Positions 34,902 through 47,875 of a stretch of 64,000 nucleotides of DNA are shown here, piece by piece (the first letter of the stretch is position 1; the number at the start of each line of letters is the position of its first letter). This stretch comes from Polytrichum commune. Lineage: Eukaryota > Streptophyta > Polytrichopsida > Polytrichales > Polytrichaceae. The stretch lies in the NCBI GenBank assembly GCA_950295325.1, contig OX485803.1, forward strand, positions 36,159,554 through 36,223,553, read 5' to 3'. The notes beneath the pieces were generated by a model. The model had not been told where the DNA came from, searched no databases, and saw nothing but the letters and a program-made list of their open reading frames with translations. A program made the position numbers and the translations under genes.

Positions 34902-35942
34902 GATGGGCCGGTGTTGCGGAACCATTGAGCCCCACATCAGGTGGAGGACCACTTCTCACCCCTACCGCCCCCCTTACAGACAGGCAATGCAAGAAGACCA
35001 TGAGTGACTACCCCTCCACACCCACACCCACACCCGAACTGCAAGCTGGTGGAATTCCACTTCCACATCCCACATCCCACAGCCTACCTACCTACATACT
35101 GTTCATCCCGATTGCACAATCGCGCTTGCACAGCATACCAAGAGAAGAAAACAAAACAAAACAAAAGAGAGACCAATCACATATCCCACTCACATGCCAC
35201 TGAAGCTCTGATTCTGCTTCCAGGAGCGTGCAGAGCAATGCCCAAGGTCTCATCATCACTGGTCACCACTCCCCACCGCCTCCTCGAATTACGTCAAAAT
35301 CCTCCCTCTCGTGACACAGCTCCCCATTGTAGCAGTGAAACCAAAGGAAGGGAGGAAGGAACGAAGACAGGAAGAGCAGACACACAGAAGACGAAATGTG
35401 AAGCTCAATCACTCAATCAACTTAGCCCCAAAAAGTTACAGATGCTGCTCACAACCACTCCGCAAAGTAGAAGTGCAAATGAGTCCAGGCAAGGCAGGTT
35501 GCGGCAGGGGCGGTGCATAAGTGACAACAACTAGAATCCAAAGAGAAAGAGACAGACAGACAGAGCGAGAGAGAGAGAGAGCCCGATGGAGAAGGGTGCT
35601 AGAAAGCAGGACGAAAGGGTGTGGATCTAGCGGGATAAGTGAAGTGGAGTTGGAGGAGATTGGCAATGCATGCATGCATAAGCAAGCGAGCAAGCAAGCA
35701 AGCAAGGACTGTAGCACCTCGCGCAGTGGCAGCTGACTAACCAGAATGATGCCTTGGCGGATGTAAAATGAGAGAGAGCGAGAGAGAGAGAGAATGAATT
35801 GTGATTTGGAAAGCTGTAATGAGCGACTAACTTGCTGGTGGTGGGCTTAGCGACAGCTTTGTCGCCGCTCTTGTCGTGACGGTGCGGGCGGAAGTGGACT
35901 CCCCTATTGGTCCACATCCCAGTGAAGTTCCCAACTCCACCT
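34902..35942 (-). promoter_or_regulatory. Upstream region of the receptor kinase
   Basis: About 1 kb upstream of the minus-strand start. It includes GA/CT microsatellite tracts at 35557-35582 and 35771-35796 and AAGCAAGCAAGC repeats at 35685-35705. GC content is higher than in the neighbouring repeats. No TATA box could be assigned with confidence. Confidence 0.35.
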
Positions 35943-36427
35943 GCTTACATGTTCACATCTTTCAGTTTCTCTTTATTAATTTGAGGTCTATTGTATGAAT
36001 TCCTCTAAAATGATCGGTAATGTTTCTAAAGTCTTGAACTTCAACTACACTAAATATGTTGATATTTAGTGTTTGATTATATTTAGTGTTGTGACCACCC
36101 TATCCTGCTCAACACTGATTTTCAAGTCTTTCATAATTAGTGTTAGACATAAATGCGCCGCCACCTTCCCTACCGCCACCTCCCTTCTCCTTTTATCATT
36201 GTTAATTTTCTTTACATATCCTTACTAACACTATATTCGTGCATGTAACTTCCACATATTATTACCATAGTTGATATTTAGTGTTTGAGTTTACATTTGA
36301 TGTTACTTACTTTCATAGGGTTAGTGATATTTAGTGTATGCGTTCGTATTTAGTGTCTCAAACACTAAATATCATAATTAGTGTAGTTGTTTCTCAAACT
36401 CAACCGGTCAATTCTCCCCATTCATTG
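35943..36427 (-). mobile_element. hAT-type MITE, copy 3, split by a younger MITE
   Basis: 35943-36047 and 36384-36427 together match most of 26230-26410 (TTACATGTT.AC, ATTAATTTGAGGT, AATTCCTCTAA, GTCTTGAACTTCAACT, TTTCTCAAACTCAAC) and end in CATTG. The left ~50 bp with the other terminus is missing or too diverged. Confidence 0.8.
36048..36383. mobile_element. TA-flanked MITE with CACTAAATAT ends, copy 1
   Basis: 336 bp, ends CACTAAATATG...AATTAGTG inverted, TA at both sides (36046-36047, 36384-36385). Removing it restores the hAT MITE sequence CAACTAGTTGTTTCTC. Inside, AATATTTAGTGTTTGA-type motifs recur several times near both ends. Related to 51071-51426. Confidence 0.82.
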
Positions 36428-36819
36428 CTACCTCCTCCATTATTCCTCCCTTTTTCCTTGTCTAGTTGTTGAGTGACATAAAGGTAGATGGGTCTTAAAT
36501 GGTTACATATTTTGAGAAGCTTTTTTTTCTTCCTTTTTTTTTGTTTTTTTTTTGTTTTTTTTGTTTTTTGGAGACAGAATCTCAACAAGCCAACGCCAAA
36601 TGCATTAGGAACCTAGGAAGGTGTGCCCACTTCGAGGGGAGGTGGAGCCCCTTGGAAGCGCCACATCGTCATGTGAAAGTAAAAGGACCAAGTAACGAGA
36701 GCCCCAAGCAAGGACCACACCCCCAAGCCACCAAGTGCCAAGGTAACAACCGGCTTACATACATTGTCGTTTCCAGTGCCACGTGATTTTCATTCTATCC
36801 CATCTACAAAGAACGTTCC

Positions 36820-39800
36820 TAGCTCCTCAAGTTTCATCTAAGCGTTTGAGGAGGGCTTCGGATGAGTAGACATTGATCTCAACAAATTGAACCATCCTAA
36901 TCCAAGCCACCTTGGCATACATAACGAGGTTGTCCCAAATGAGGTGCTTCATTTTGGACTCACGGCATTGTTCATGGTTGAACACTCCGTCATTCCGCTC
37001 AATCCACATCGTCCAAAGTGTAATGCCTCGGAGGAGGTGCCAAATCTTGATTTTCTTGACAAATTTATAATTTAGTAATTCTTTCCTGGAAGAGGATTTG
37101 CTTCTAATTGAAACTATTATAGTTGCTTGTCCTAACCCCATAGAGCTCATGCATTATGAAGGTGGCCCGCCGCCAAGCTCTCCAGGTCTGGATGCAATCC
37201 CAAACTCATGTTTAATCGACTCATTCATGTTAGCGAGGCAAAAGACACATTGCTTAGAAATAGAGGCAGGTGTGATCCACATCCTTCATTCATTGACCGT
37301 GACCGCCTTGTGCTAGATGGACCACATAAATGCGGCTTCTTTGCCGGAACGTGCCAGGTCCCACAACCACGACCAATAAAAGTTATAGGTGCCCGGGAGG
37401 TAACCTTGCCATTTGTTTGCGAGCCAAGTTATGCCAGGGATCCTATTGATGACCGCATCTCTACCAAATTTTGTGATATAATTCAGAAACAATAACCTTC
37501 GACCCATCTCCACTTGCCTAGCTAGGTCTCGGCCACGTGTGACCAGTTTTTTGTAGAAGAAAGTGATCACCTCCATCTTTCCTTCTTTCTTAGGTGTAGG
37601 TAAATTTTCACGTGATGAAAAAAACCGATGAAATCCCCCGGTGGGGCGCCGCCACTCGCTAAGGCATCTCGAGTGAGTACCAACCATGAAAATTTTGACC
37701 ATAAATGATATGGAGAGATGGTATTGTTGCCTTCCAGAATGGATAAAATCCTCCAAGCATTGCAACATGAAGGCGGGGTCATCTGCACCATCACGATAAA
37801 CAACTAACCATTGCCCCGGGTGAGTCACCTTTGGGTCATCATCCAATAGGTGCCTCCACTTATCAATTATCTTGGACATGAGCGTGATCCACTTCTTGTT
37901 CTCCGCCTAGGTAAGCTTAAATTTAATTTGAGCCTCATCCTAGGCAAGAAAGGCGCAATGCTCACCATCCTAGATGTCGTCTACATATTGGATTCCTTTG
38001 CGGTAGAGCTCGTGGGCCCTGACATAGATAAATCCATTATCATTGAGTTCAAGGCCGCCTAACCATCAAACATCAAAGTGTAGTAATTCCATAAGAGTGT
38101 GTGGGGAAAGTTGGTAAATGCCTTTAACCACGAATTTCCAGGGTAAGTAATATGCCCCACACCTTAGAGCTGGTGAATCCAGCATGTTGCTTGCTAGTAA
38201 ACCAGTCTAGCCCAACCCCCCAACTTCTACTTCATTGTGAGTTGAATCTGGCTAGTCTATACCTAAGCACAAATTCAAGATTGGATTTGCCTGGTTTCAT
38301 TGCCTTAATAATACATTTGCAGAGGAAGCTAGTTTTTGTTGCCTCAAGGTCTACCAACCTCAACCCCCATATTTCTTTTTTCCTGCAACATTCCCTTCAG
38401 CTAACCTTGGAGCATGCGAGTTTGCTCTTTACCCAACCAAAGGTATTTGCGGATAACCCCCCTCATTTTCCTTAGGATTTTGTTAGAACCTCCCCAAATA
38501 GTGATAAAGAACCACACAATAGAAAGGAAGACATGTTTGCAAATGACTATCATGCTTGCGATGGAGAGTTTCATTGAGCTCCAATAGTCCAACTTCTTGG
38601 CAATTTAGGCATAGTGGAACCGATCAACATCCGGAGTGTTTAAGGTTAAGGCCAAATGGGGTCCCTAGTAAATTAGAAAGGTCCCCTTCTTCGACCCATT
38701 TCGAGTTGTACCTTGCAATCTATTCCAACTTGTGTGTGTATTTATCAAACCAATATGCATACGATTTGTCCTAGTTAATCTCTGTCCTTGATGTGGTGTT
38801 GAAAAGCTTAAGAAGTTTAACCAACTCATCTACCAACCGTTTTTCCCCTTTAATCATGAAAGAAGAGTCATTTGCGTGCTGGAAATACATAGTTGTTTCT
38901 CTCCGCCTAGGAGAACGATTCCTTTTAGCCTTCCTTCCGTTACTACTTGCTTATTGTCATGTGTGAGAACCTCCCCAACTATTAGGAAAATGTAAGGTGC
39001 AAGGGGGCATCCTTGTTGGACCTTCCTACAATTTTAAAGTCTTCCCCCGGATTTCCATTCAAGTTAACCCAACGGTAGCATGTCTAAAAATAAATTTGAC
39101 CCACTTAATACACTGCTCACTAATACCCATCCGTTGCATTGCAACAAAAAAGAAAAAAAAGAAAAGAAGCTCCAAGATACTTTGTCATTGATTTATGGAA
39201 GGTCAAATTTAAAGAAGACTATTTGTTGTCTTGAGGTTTTAGCCCAATACAATGCTTCTTGAGTCAGCATAATACCACAAAGAAGAACTTAAGTGGGAGG
39301 AAGGCCATTTGTTCTAGACTAATGATATCACTTAAAATGGGTTGTAACCTACGATGCAGTGTTTTGGCAAATTTTTTTGTAGATTGCAGTAACAAGTGTG
39401 ATTGGCCTCTTTGTTGCTTCCTTCCTTTGGGATAAGACTAATGAGACCTCTTGTGACCCCTTCATGAAACACGCCTAGTTCAATATTGTTGCGGATCATT
39501 ATGTAGAAGCTGTTACCAAGTGCTGGCCAAAGTTGTTGAAAAAAGTTAATGGGAATCCCATCGTGGCATGGGGCCTTCCCTTTAGCCATAGAATCTACTA
39601 CAACAAAAATTTCCCACCGTGGCTATTAAGTTTGATAAGAAGTCATTCAAACATTGGGCTGAGTGACCATAATTGGAAAGCCCTCAAAAACCTTATAAAG
39701 GGAGTACACGTAGATGTGCTTATGCTTGTATATTGTTTGGTAGAAGTCTCAATTTGACTTTCACCACAAATGACCCCATTTGAGCTCTCCAGATTGGTGC

Positions 39801-39900
39801 AAATATCTTGATATTCCATATTTCTCACCCTCTTAGGGGTGCTTACTATGGCTAAAGGTCGAGAGGCCATTGATTTCCACCAATCATATTGCAAGAAACC
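36820..39900 (-). pseudogene. L1-type LINE, broken (pre-RT linker, RT, C-terminal zf-RVT region)
   Basis: Minus-strand fragments in the order of a plant L1 ORF2: linker ahead of RT (39894-39643), RT start with the KGKAPCHDGIP motif and LISLIPKEG (39589-39332), palm region where the usual YADD is HAND (about 38870-38960), the YWSSMKLSIAS and KYLWLGKEQ segments (38592-38401), then KKEGKMEVITFFYKKL and NRIPGITW (37879-37313) and RGITLWTMWIERNDGVFN (37150-36827). Frames change repeatedly and stops are common, so it is dead. The endonuclease half was not found upstream. Confidence 0.85.
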
Positions 39901-40329
39901 AAGAGTTCAGCCTTTCGACTTTCACATTAACGGCCAAAGTCCAAAGGTTGTCACAATTTAAAATCCTTACTTTTTGAAGAAAGTGACAGACTTTCGAAGG
40001 AAGTTTGGGTCGGATGGAAATGGAAACCCAAACTATGGTCAAGAGGTTGTATATTTTTTTTAATAAAAAAAATCAATCATTGACAAGATCTTGGCCGTTA
40101 GATTGGAGGAGTTGTTTTGGGCAGAGAGTAAAGTGGGATGCTCCTTTGGGTTTGGACTTTGGGCTTGGCCTTTGGAGGCTTCACATTGTGCCCGGCAGAA
40201 GGCTCCAATAATTCCTATTATTTTATTGGCTATGTATTTTCAACCCATTTCTTTGGACTCTCAACAAAGTTTGGCCACTCAATCCCATGGCCTCTCGACT
40301 TCGACGGCCATAGTGTGAAGTGGCCCTTA

Positions 40330-40912
40330 TGCCCCCTTCCCACCTGACTTTAGCTAAGACCCAAAGTAGTTCCTAAAAACCGGGTAAAGCTCCTTTGGTT
40401 ATAGCGGAGGCATCTGGCTATCCCAATGCACCTACAAGAACTTGCTCTGGAGATTTTCAAGTAGGTTTTAGTTAAGTAGCTTTCACACATGTTCATGGGT
40501 TTTGTCTACCAAGCAATGACAGATGGGTAGTTTTTAAGTAGCTTTCACACATGTTCATTGTTTTGTGTACCAAGCAATGAAAGTTGGGTAGTTTTTGTCC
40601 CATCCCCAAATGCCTTACTACTCACCTATCTTACCACCGGTTTTTGTTAATGGAACTCCTCGTGACCTCATAGCTAAGACTAAAAAGCAACCAATCACAA
40701 GGGCGGGAGGCGACACTTTTAAAGGTCCTATATTCTTGCCTCATGTTTAGGTACCGATGGGAGGGTTGATGCTTGAGGCTTAAAACCTCCACTTGTAAGC
40801 CATGGCACATCATTTGCCAACTAGGCTTGACACTAGATAATGAGGATGGTGTGAAGGCCGGGTTGTTAGAACCAACTTTTAGTCTTAGCTAAAGTCAGGT
40901 GGGAAGTGGCCC
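40330..40912 (+). mobile_element. Tourist/Harbinger-like MITE, unit 1
   Basis: Begins TGCCCCCTTCCCACCTGAC and ends with the inverse of a similar terminus (GTCAGGTGGGAAGTGGCCC). TTA at 40327-40329 and 40913-40915. It contains a short internal duplication around AAGTAGCTTTCACACATG (40475-40600). Confidence 0.75.
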
Positions 40913-40915
40913 TTA

Positions 40916-41434
40916 TGGGGCATTCCAACCTGACATTAGTTAGAAGTAGTTTTAGTCTAAAAGCGGTTTTAGTTATCTAGGGTTCACACATACGGCTCTT
41001 TTTAGTGCCGAGCCTAAGTGGCATGGCTTAAAAGTGGAGGTTTTAAGCCTCAACCACCGACCCTCCCATCGGTATCTAAACATGAGGCAAGAATATAGGA
41101 ACTTTAAAAGTGTCGCCTCCCACCCTTGTGATTGGTTGCTTTTTAGTCTTAGCTATGAGGGCAGGAGGAGCTTCATTAACAAAAACCGATGGTAAGATAG
41201 GTGAGTAGTAAGGCATTTGGGGATGGGACAAAAACTACCCAACATTCATTGCTTGGTAGAGAAAACCATGAACATGTGTGAAAGCTACTTAACTAAAACC
41301 TACTTGAAAATCTCCGGAGCAAGTTCTTGTAGGTGCATTGGGATAGTCGGATGCCTCCGCTATAACTGAGGGAGCTTTACCCGGTTTTTAGGAAATACTT
41401 TGGGTCTTAACTAAAGTCAGGTGGGAATGCCCCA
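40916..41434 (-). mobile_element. Tourist/Harbinger-like MITE, unit 2, inverted and adjoining
   Basis: Termini TGGGGCATTCCAACCTGAC and, inverted, TGGGGCATTCCCACCTGAC. TTA at 40913-40915 (shared with unit 1) and 41435-41437. The unit is largely the reverse complement of unit 1, producing arms of about 400 bp. Confidence 0.82.
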
Positions 41435-41437
41435 TTA

Positions 41438-43130
41438 GCCTAGTTGCATTGTTTGCCAAGATCCAGATCTGTTAATCCTCTTTTAATCTCTAATTAAGCT
41501 CACCTCTTCAGTATGTTTGCAGTAAGTCTACACTACCCAGCACACAATGACCTTGAGTAGATCTAAACAGATGTACAGTTTCACGTCATTAAGCCACATA
41601 TCTCAAGCTATTTGTGTTCGGTAACCAAGGCTCCGCCCAGTGTTCGACATTGAAGTCTTCAATGCCCTTCAAACGCAATTTGGCCCTTCAAAATATACCT
41701 CCCTCAAAACAACCCTTCAAAACGCAACCCCAAATTGAAAATGAAGACGTCACTTGAAGTCCTCGATATAATATGCCCGCCACAAGAACCAACAAGCGTA
41801 GGGTATTGTCACTATAAGAAGCGGAGTTAGATGGTTGATTCTTAATTCTTCACATTGTACTGGAACACATGTACCATATAATTCATGCACAAGTTTAATA
41901 TGAGTTTTGTATTTCATTCCTATATTTTTGGATTGACGTCTTGGATTTGAACTAGCCTTTCAATTGAAGGGCTGGAATTTGAGAGCCCTTCAAAATGAAA
42001 CTCATATGAGGGCTTCAATCTTGAACACTGGCTCCGCCTCTTCTCCCGAGGACGAGCCATCCCCCTTGGCCCTCCGTATTTGCTCGATTTGACATGCTCT
42101 CCCAACAAGCCCACTTTCTCTTGGGATACGAACACTCAATTAATGTAGATGGTTAGCAAATCCAAATCGAGGCCATAGCCGCACTCCTCATGATTTTTGG
42201 AGCTCATATGAATATCTTATTCGTTATCAACGTGAAGATTCACGTGCTCGTGAAGTGACCATGTTGGTTCCCCCAATTATATATGTTGATTATTGAACCT
42301 AGAATGATTAATACTAACTACGCATACAATCCAATCTCTTGTAAACACATGGCTTTTAAAAAATACCTATACCTGGAGTCACACCAAACCACATACCACT
42401 CAAATAGGTGTCCAAAGAAAATAAGTAACCAAATTAGACACATCTACCTTAATTCCCTTTCCTTCTCCTCCCCTTCTCTTTTCCTTTGGCTTGTCTACCT
42501 CCTCCATTATTCCTCCCTTTTCCTTGCCTACTTGTTGAGTGACATTACTCAAGCCTTTGTTTCGATGTACAGGGAGGACTGGCTACTATTGGAGCTTTGG
42601 ATGAACTGGTTCATTTTTCCAAATTACCACTTCAAAACCTAAACTCTAGGAAACATCAACTGAACCATGTTTTGGCAAGAAAAAAAAAAATTAAAAATCC
42701 ATATTTAAAGCAAAAATATAAGGAAATACCAAAGCATTTGAATGAATAAGCGGTTGTTGATGACGAAGTAAGGATAGCGAGTTTCTCCCCAGGCATTTGT
42801 AGAATATATCTTGATTTAATAAAGAAGAACCAAACTATGTCAACATGTTACCGGTTGGACTTGGGAACACTCAAATCTCAACCAAAGTTTCCTCGGGCAT
42901 TGGGCTAGAATTACCATAGTGCTCACCATCTCAAATATTGTTCACATGTTCTAAGTTATATTCATTGTACACGAGGAGCGAGTGAGCGAGAGAGAGATGA
43001 CAAGTGTTGGCGTGAATGAGAGACACTTCACCTTGTTCATTATGAACCTGGGACGGATTGACTTACCAGGGTTAAGGGACAAGTGCTACTATCTCATGTC
43101 GAAGGTGGTCCCAATGTGTAGCCAATGACC
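41438..43130. other. Repeat-rich spacer with family-D (-) and hAT MITE fragment
   Basis: 42120-42450 is a family-D copy in minus orientation (CTCATATGAATATCTTATTC, CACATACCACTCAAA). 42491-42545 repeats the CTACCTCCTCCATTATTCC segment of 36428-36475. 42800-42905 matches the right half of the hAT MITE (copy 4, plus). No gene. Confidence 0.6.
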
Positions 43131-43149
43131 ATTAAGGGGGGGGGGGTTC

Positions 43150-43640
43150 AAGCTTGTTTGTGAGTTTTTTTGGCATACCTATTGTTATACGGGGTTTTAA
43201 GTATTACTGTGTGTGTCATGAGCATGTGCGTTATGTGGTTAGGGTGTTTGTACTTGTTGTATCCTGGTTGGTCGAGTGGGACTTTTATGTTGTTGATGGC
43301 TTTTGAGTTTTTGTTTGTTGAGCATGAGTATGGTGAGATATTTTATGGCTATTGAGTGGATTTGTTGCATGCATGCATGGATGGGCATCATGAGGATGTA
43401 GCATTGTTCAACACAAGTCCAATGCATACAAATCGTAGGGGTTGACCCTTGTGTTATGGTGTGTGTGTGTGTGTGTTCAAGATTGTACACTTGCCATCGT
43501 GCTACATCATGTAGCAGGGCTCCTAGTGAATTTACCATGTTAGTCCCATGCTTGGGTGGGTAGGATGAGGATGCCTCGCTACAAGTTGTAAAAAAGGTTC
43601 TCATGTGTAATATGTAGTACATAGAATTTGCCTAGGTCCA
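43150..43640 (-). pseudogene. Dualen-like LINE, third fragment (endonuclease C-terminus)
   Basis: The minus-strand frame (43622-43239) aligns with the end of the first LINE: the LLHDVARWQV segment with LIDNLRRQGWKV, and IAIKYLTILMLNKQKL with INTFAIHHAGSILLHKRRI. G-runs and a CA repeat interrupt it. Similarity is by eye and partial. Confidence 0.5.
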
Positions 43641-46249
43641 AAAAAACTCTTTGAATCTCAATGTAATTCTAAGGTGGGATGGGCTTTAAACAAACACTTT
43701 TTGCTCAACACCCACTTCTTGTATGCTACAAAACACATGAGTAGTGCAAGATGATAGCAAATCCAAATAGTATTTGTAACCATTTTCCTCATAATGTTTT
43801 AGCTCCAACAAATATTTTATTCATTACTCAAATTTAGGTGTCTATATTATCAATTGCTATGTTGGATTTAAGCACATCTAGCCTAACGTCATTCAACATT
43901 CATTAATATCTTTGTGGGTTCACTATCACCATAAAACTATGCTCATGTTTGAAAAACCATGACTTTGAATGTATTTCTATACTTGTATATGGTGAGTCGG
44001 TCTAATTTGGTTACTTATCTTTAATGAACACCTACACTTGATTGGCGCATGGTTAGGCATAGATCTAAATATTAGACACTATAAAAAAACATGTGTATAG
44101 AAGAGATTGGACTAGTGCTTAGAATAGGATTTGTTAACCATTCTAGAATTATACATACATATTTGGGGGGGGGGGGGGGGAGGTGTGTGACCAAGTAATA
44201 GCTCTGTAGCCATCACCTTTGGAAATTTATATCAATCAAGGTGGCAAACAAATTTCTTTGTGATTGAACCTAGTTTCTTCATCCACATTTGCGGATCTAA
44301 CAAAAACTGAAGTTCACAAATCGGAGTCATAATTCATAGCAAACTTGAAAAAGTAACCACCTAGAACATGTCTACCTTAGCTTGCCTCTTTGGTGGTAGG
44401 ACCTATAAACAATCACAAGGTCAATGATTTTTACCTTCTTATTCCCGTCCTCACCGGAGTGTAGTCCCAAGATTGATCGTTTTCTCTTGGGAACATATAA
44501 CTTGAACTTGCAAACTTTCTTATATGTTGTGTGGTTGGTTAGCCTAGCATGCCTATTTTTGGAGTATTTGTGAGAACTGGAGTGTTTCCAACCAACTCGC
44601 CAAAGATGAGATGCACCTCTAAATACCAAATGGTTGCTCCCAACAATTCCAAAATAACTCTATCATCACACTACGAGTTTAAGATTCAAAATTGAATCAG
44701 ATACCTACAAGGAGTTTGAACATGGCAGGTGTAAGTTTATCTACCCCCGCAACCGTCCCTCCCTCTTCCTTGCCTAATTGTTCATAAGTAAATAAACAAA
44801 TAACCAAGGTCGGGTAATCCGACGTGAATTTGAGCCCGTTGGTCCTACCCTGCTCAAGAATCCTCTTTGTGCAGGGTGGGGTTTATTGCCTACCTTGTGG
44901 TGGGTGGGCTCTTTGGCTTCCTATCTACTTATCTAGTTTTTTTCCCATCAAGTAGAGAGAAGTTTTCAAATCACTAGGTCTATGTTCATACTTTTGTGGG
45001 TCCGGGAATCACCATAGAGTTATGCCCACAAATTTTTGAGAGAACCCACTTGGAGTCTTAGATTCAAAGTATGCTTTGAAGGTGGCTGAGAGCAAGATGG
45101 ACACAAGGATTGAGTCGATTGATGTGCCACCCATAGATATGTCAAGGGGGTAGGTCATATATATATATATATATAGAGCTGACTTTTCAATGCTTTATGC
45201 AAAGCTTGAACTTCCTCTTTTCAGAGGCCTAATCCTTCAATGTCTTCCTCATTGCTTTGCAAGGGTGGGTGGGTGGGAACCCTCATAACACTCAGTCTTT
45301 TCAAACCAAAACCTTCCTATATAGTACCTTAATGCTAACAATGCATAATGCATAATGTTTGTACCCATGCCTAATTGTATGTAAACAACATAAACATGCT
45401 ATGGTATGTCATACTGCTCCTCATAAGTATTTGCATCATACTTAGGGTTTCAATATTCACATATTCCTCATAAGTACCAGTAACAAACTGTGGGTGACTA
45501 TTCCATACCTTGGTAGATTTAATCACCTATCTTCATGCATTGCTCCAACATATAAGTAACCTATCTACCATATATATGGAATACATACAAGGATATATGC
45601 CTAGTAGTCTTGACCAAAGGAAATGCATAATATGTCATAGTCACAATACATCATTGTATTGAGAATGTGAAGGGTCTGCCTCACATGTGCCCATGCAACC
45701 AACCAACAAATAATTAAGGATTAGTTACGTACACGAGGTAAATAACAGCAGAACCCAGTTGTTATCCATGTCGCACACATTAAACTACATCAAATGCATA
45801 ATAGTACTTCAAATAGTAACACTCATTGCACAATGTCAAATGGGTGTTCAAACCTGTTCCTTAGCCATGAGTGTATCACCACAAGTAGAATACTCCGCTT
45901 GGTGAATAGCTCTAGTATCCTTTACTTAACACACGTATCTAGTATCCTAGTAACTGTGCACTAAGTCACCGCACCAAGCTCTTGTGTGAATGGTAAAAAA
46001 TAGCCTCTTTTAGGGTTTGAGGGTTTATATTCAAGATCTTACCCGTGGTAAGTTCTGTCAAGCCCTAAGTTTACCATGGGTTAAAGACGTGTTCCATTCA
46101 CATGGTAATTATATTTTCTTTCCATGTGTATATAAGATGTATTTCATGATTCAACGTCCGTCTTTTATTATTATTATTATAACAACAAAAGAATCGTTTG
46201 CAAGGTGTATAAAGTGAAGGTTCATGAGCTTAGAGTGAACACTTGGCTT
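43641..46249. other. Gene-free region
   Basis: Contains a G16-type tract near 44164, a family-D fragment at about 44030-44180 and a TA run at 45158-45175. No coding region recognised. Confidence 0.5.
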
Positions 46250-47875
46250 GAAGCAAGAACTAGAGAGAGAGCGAGAGAGAGAGATGTCTTTTGTCTAGTT
46301 TTCTTTTGTTTAGTATTAGGTATGTGATACATTTTATGGCATTTTGGTGCATTGCTTTCGTTGGGTTCTTAATGTTGAGCATTGGAATATTGAGTTGTTT
46401 GAGTGTTGCAATGGAGTGTTCATGTAAGGCTCCTCTTATCTTGTCGTAATGGTTGTAAAGGGGTTGACTTTCCATCTTTTTCGTTTAAGAGTATCTATTA
46501 GCAAGTCGCATTTTAGGCATTTGTTTTTTAGAGTTAAAAATGGGTATTGACTATGGCAATATGTGGATTCGATTAATTATATGGTGATTGTAGGAGATGG
46601 TCTTATTGGGGTGTGACTTTGGTTGGGAGCTCCAAGGACATGTAGGATGTTAGGTATTAATCTTGCTAGACATTGGCATATCCCGGCGGGGCATGTGTGT
46701 GGAGTAACCATTTTGGTATTGTTAAGTCTGGTGGTTGTTGTTGTGAATGTCCCTGCATTTATGAACGTGAAGAGCCTTTTGCATTTTGTTGGCTTGGAGC
46801 GTTTGTGTGGTAAGGTGTACAACCTTGTTATGTCTAGCGATTTCTAGTCCTTTGATGTGATGGTTGTCACATGTGGATAGCATGTGTGGCCATGTGTCTC
46901 TGTCATTTTTGGTGCATAACGTGCAGTTGGGGTTGGTGTGGGTGAGTAGACAATTTTTATTTTTATGTTGTGAAAAATAAAATTTGGCGAGGTTACCTAT
47001 GTATTGTGCGTATCCAAATTTGAGTGTCTAGGTTATTTATGCGTTTTGTATTCCTTTGGCTTTCCAAAATAATTTTGATAGCATATGATGCATTTGTTTG
47101 TTAGATAGCCATTTATCCACATATGTGAATTCATTTTTGGCCATGGCGGTTTTTTGATTTCTATGTTCTTTTTTTATGAATGTTTGTAAGTTTATGATAA
47201 TTCCTTTACGTGTGGTAGTTGGGGGGCAAGCGACCAAAATGGTATGGTGCAAGCAGTGTGGACAAGTGAAGTGGGGGTTTGTATATCTTTAGTGGATTTG
47301 TCATTTGCTAGTGCGTCTACTATTTCATTGCTAAGTATATTGGTGAGAACTTTATGTATAGAGATTTTTGTTTTGGTTCATTATATTTGGTGTACTATAG
47401 CATCAATGAGTAGTTTGTTCGGGTGGTGGTGTTGTGAAGGTAGGTGTTTGATGTGGTTCTTTGTGAGATATACATTGTTTAGGCTATATGTAAGTATGTA
47501 ATTTTGTCTAAGTTGTTGGTATGGTTGTCACTACTAGGAATTAACTCGGCTCTAAGAATGCATTTGTAATTCGGTAGTCATTATGTTGTGTAGATTTTAT
47601 GGTTGGGGTTGTAAACACCTAAGCCAACTATGTTGCTTTCCATGCAACCTTTTGAGTTTTTGGGTGTGGGGGGGGGGGGGGCATTGGAAGGCTTCATACA
47701 TGTTTATGCATTGTTATGGGTTGAATTTAAGTGTGTTTATTGTGTTATAATTGATGGGTATTAGTATGGGTGGTTTATATGGGATGGGTTTGGTTAAGTA
47801 AGTATCTATTTGGATGTTGTGTTAGTCTTGTCTTATGGTTTGAGGAGGTTGGGGGGGGGGGGCGTAGGAGGTGTA
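46250..47875 (-). pseudogene. Dualen-like LINE, second copy, 3' part
   Basis: Minus-strand translation matches the first copy: MYEAF followed by a Pro run (RNase H start, cf. YTDGSF), RAELIP (cf. RAELMT), a segment at 47252-47037 for the zinc-finger approach, then FINAGTF, CQCLARLIPNIL (cf. CHCNARLKPDLL) and ITYLILNKRKLD. The RNase H Asp and the nuclease PD residues are changed. Many stops and G/C homopolymers. The upstream part continues at 49538 beyond an element-B insertion. Confidence 0.7.

Noticed and set aside
36048-36383. CACTA/EnSpm transposon, from the CACTA terminus
   Set aside because: Flanking duplication is TA in both copies rather than 3 bp, so a Tc1/mariner-type MITE is a better fit.
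47244-47501. 85-codon plus-strand membrane-like frame
   Set aside because: It is antisense to the second Dualen-like LINE copy; T/G-rich antisense gives hydrophobic residues.
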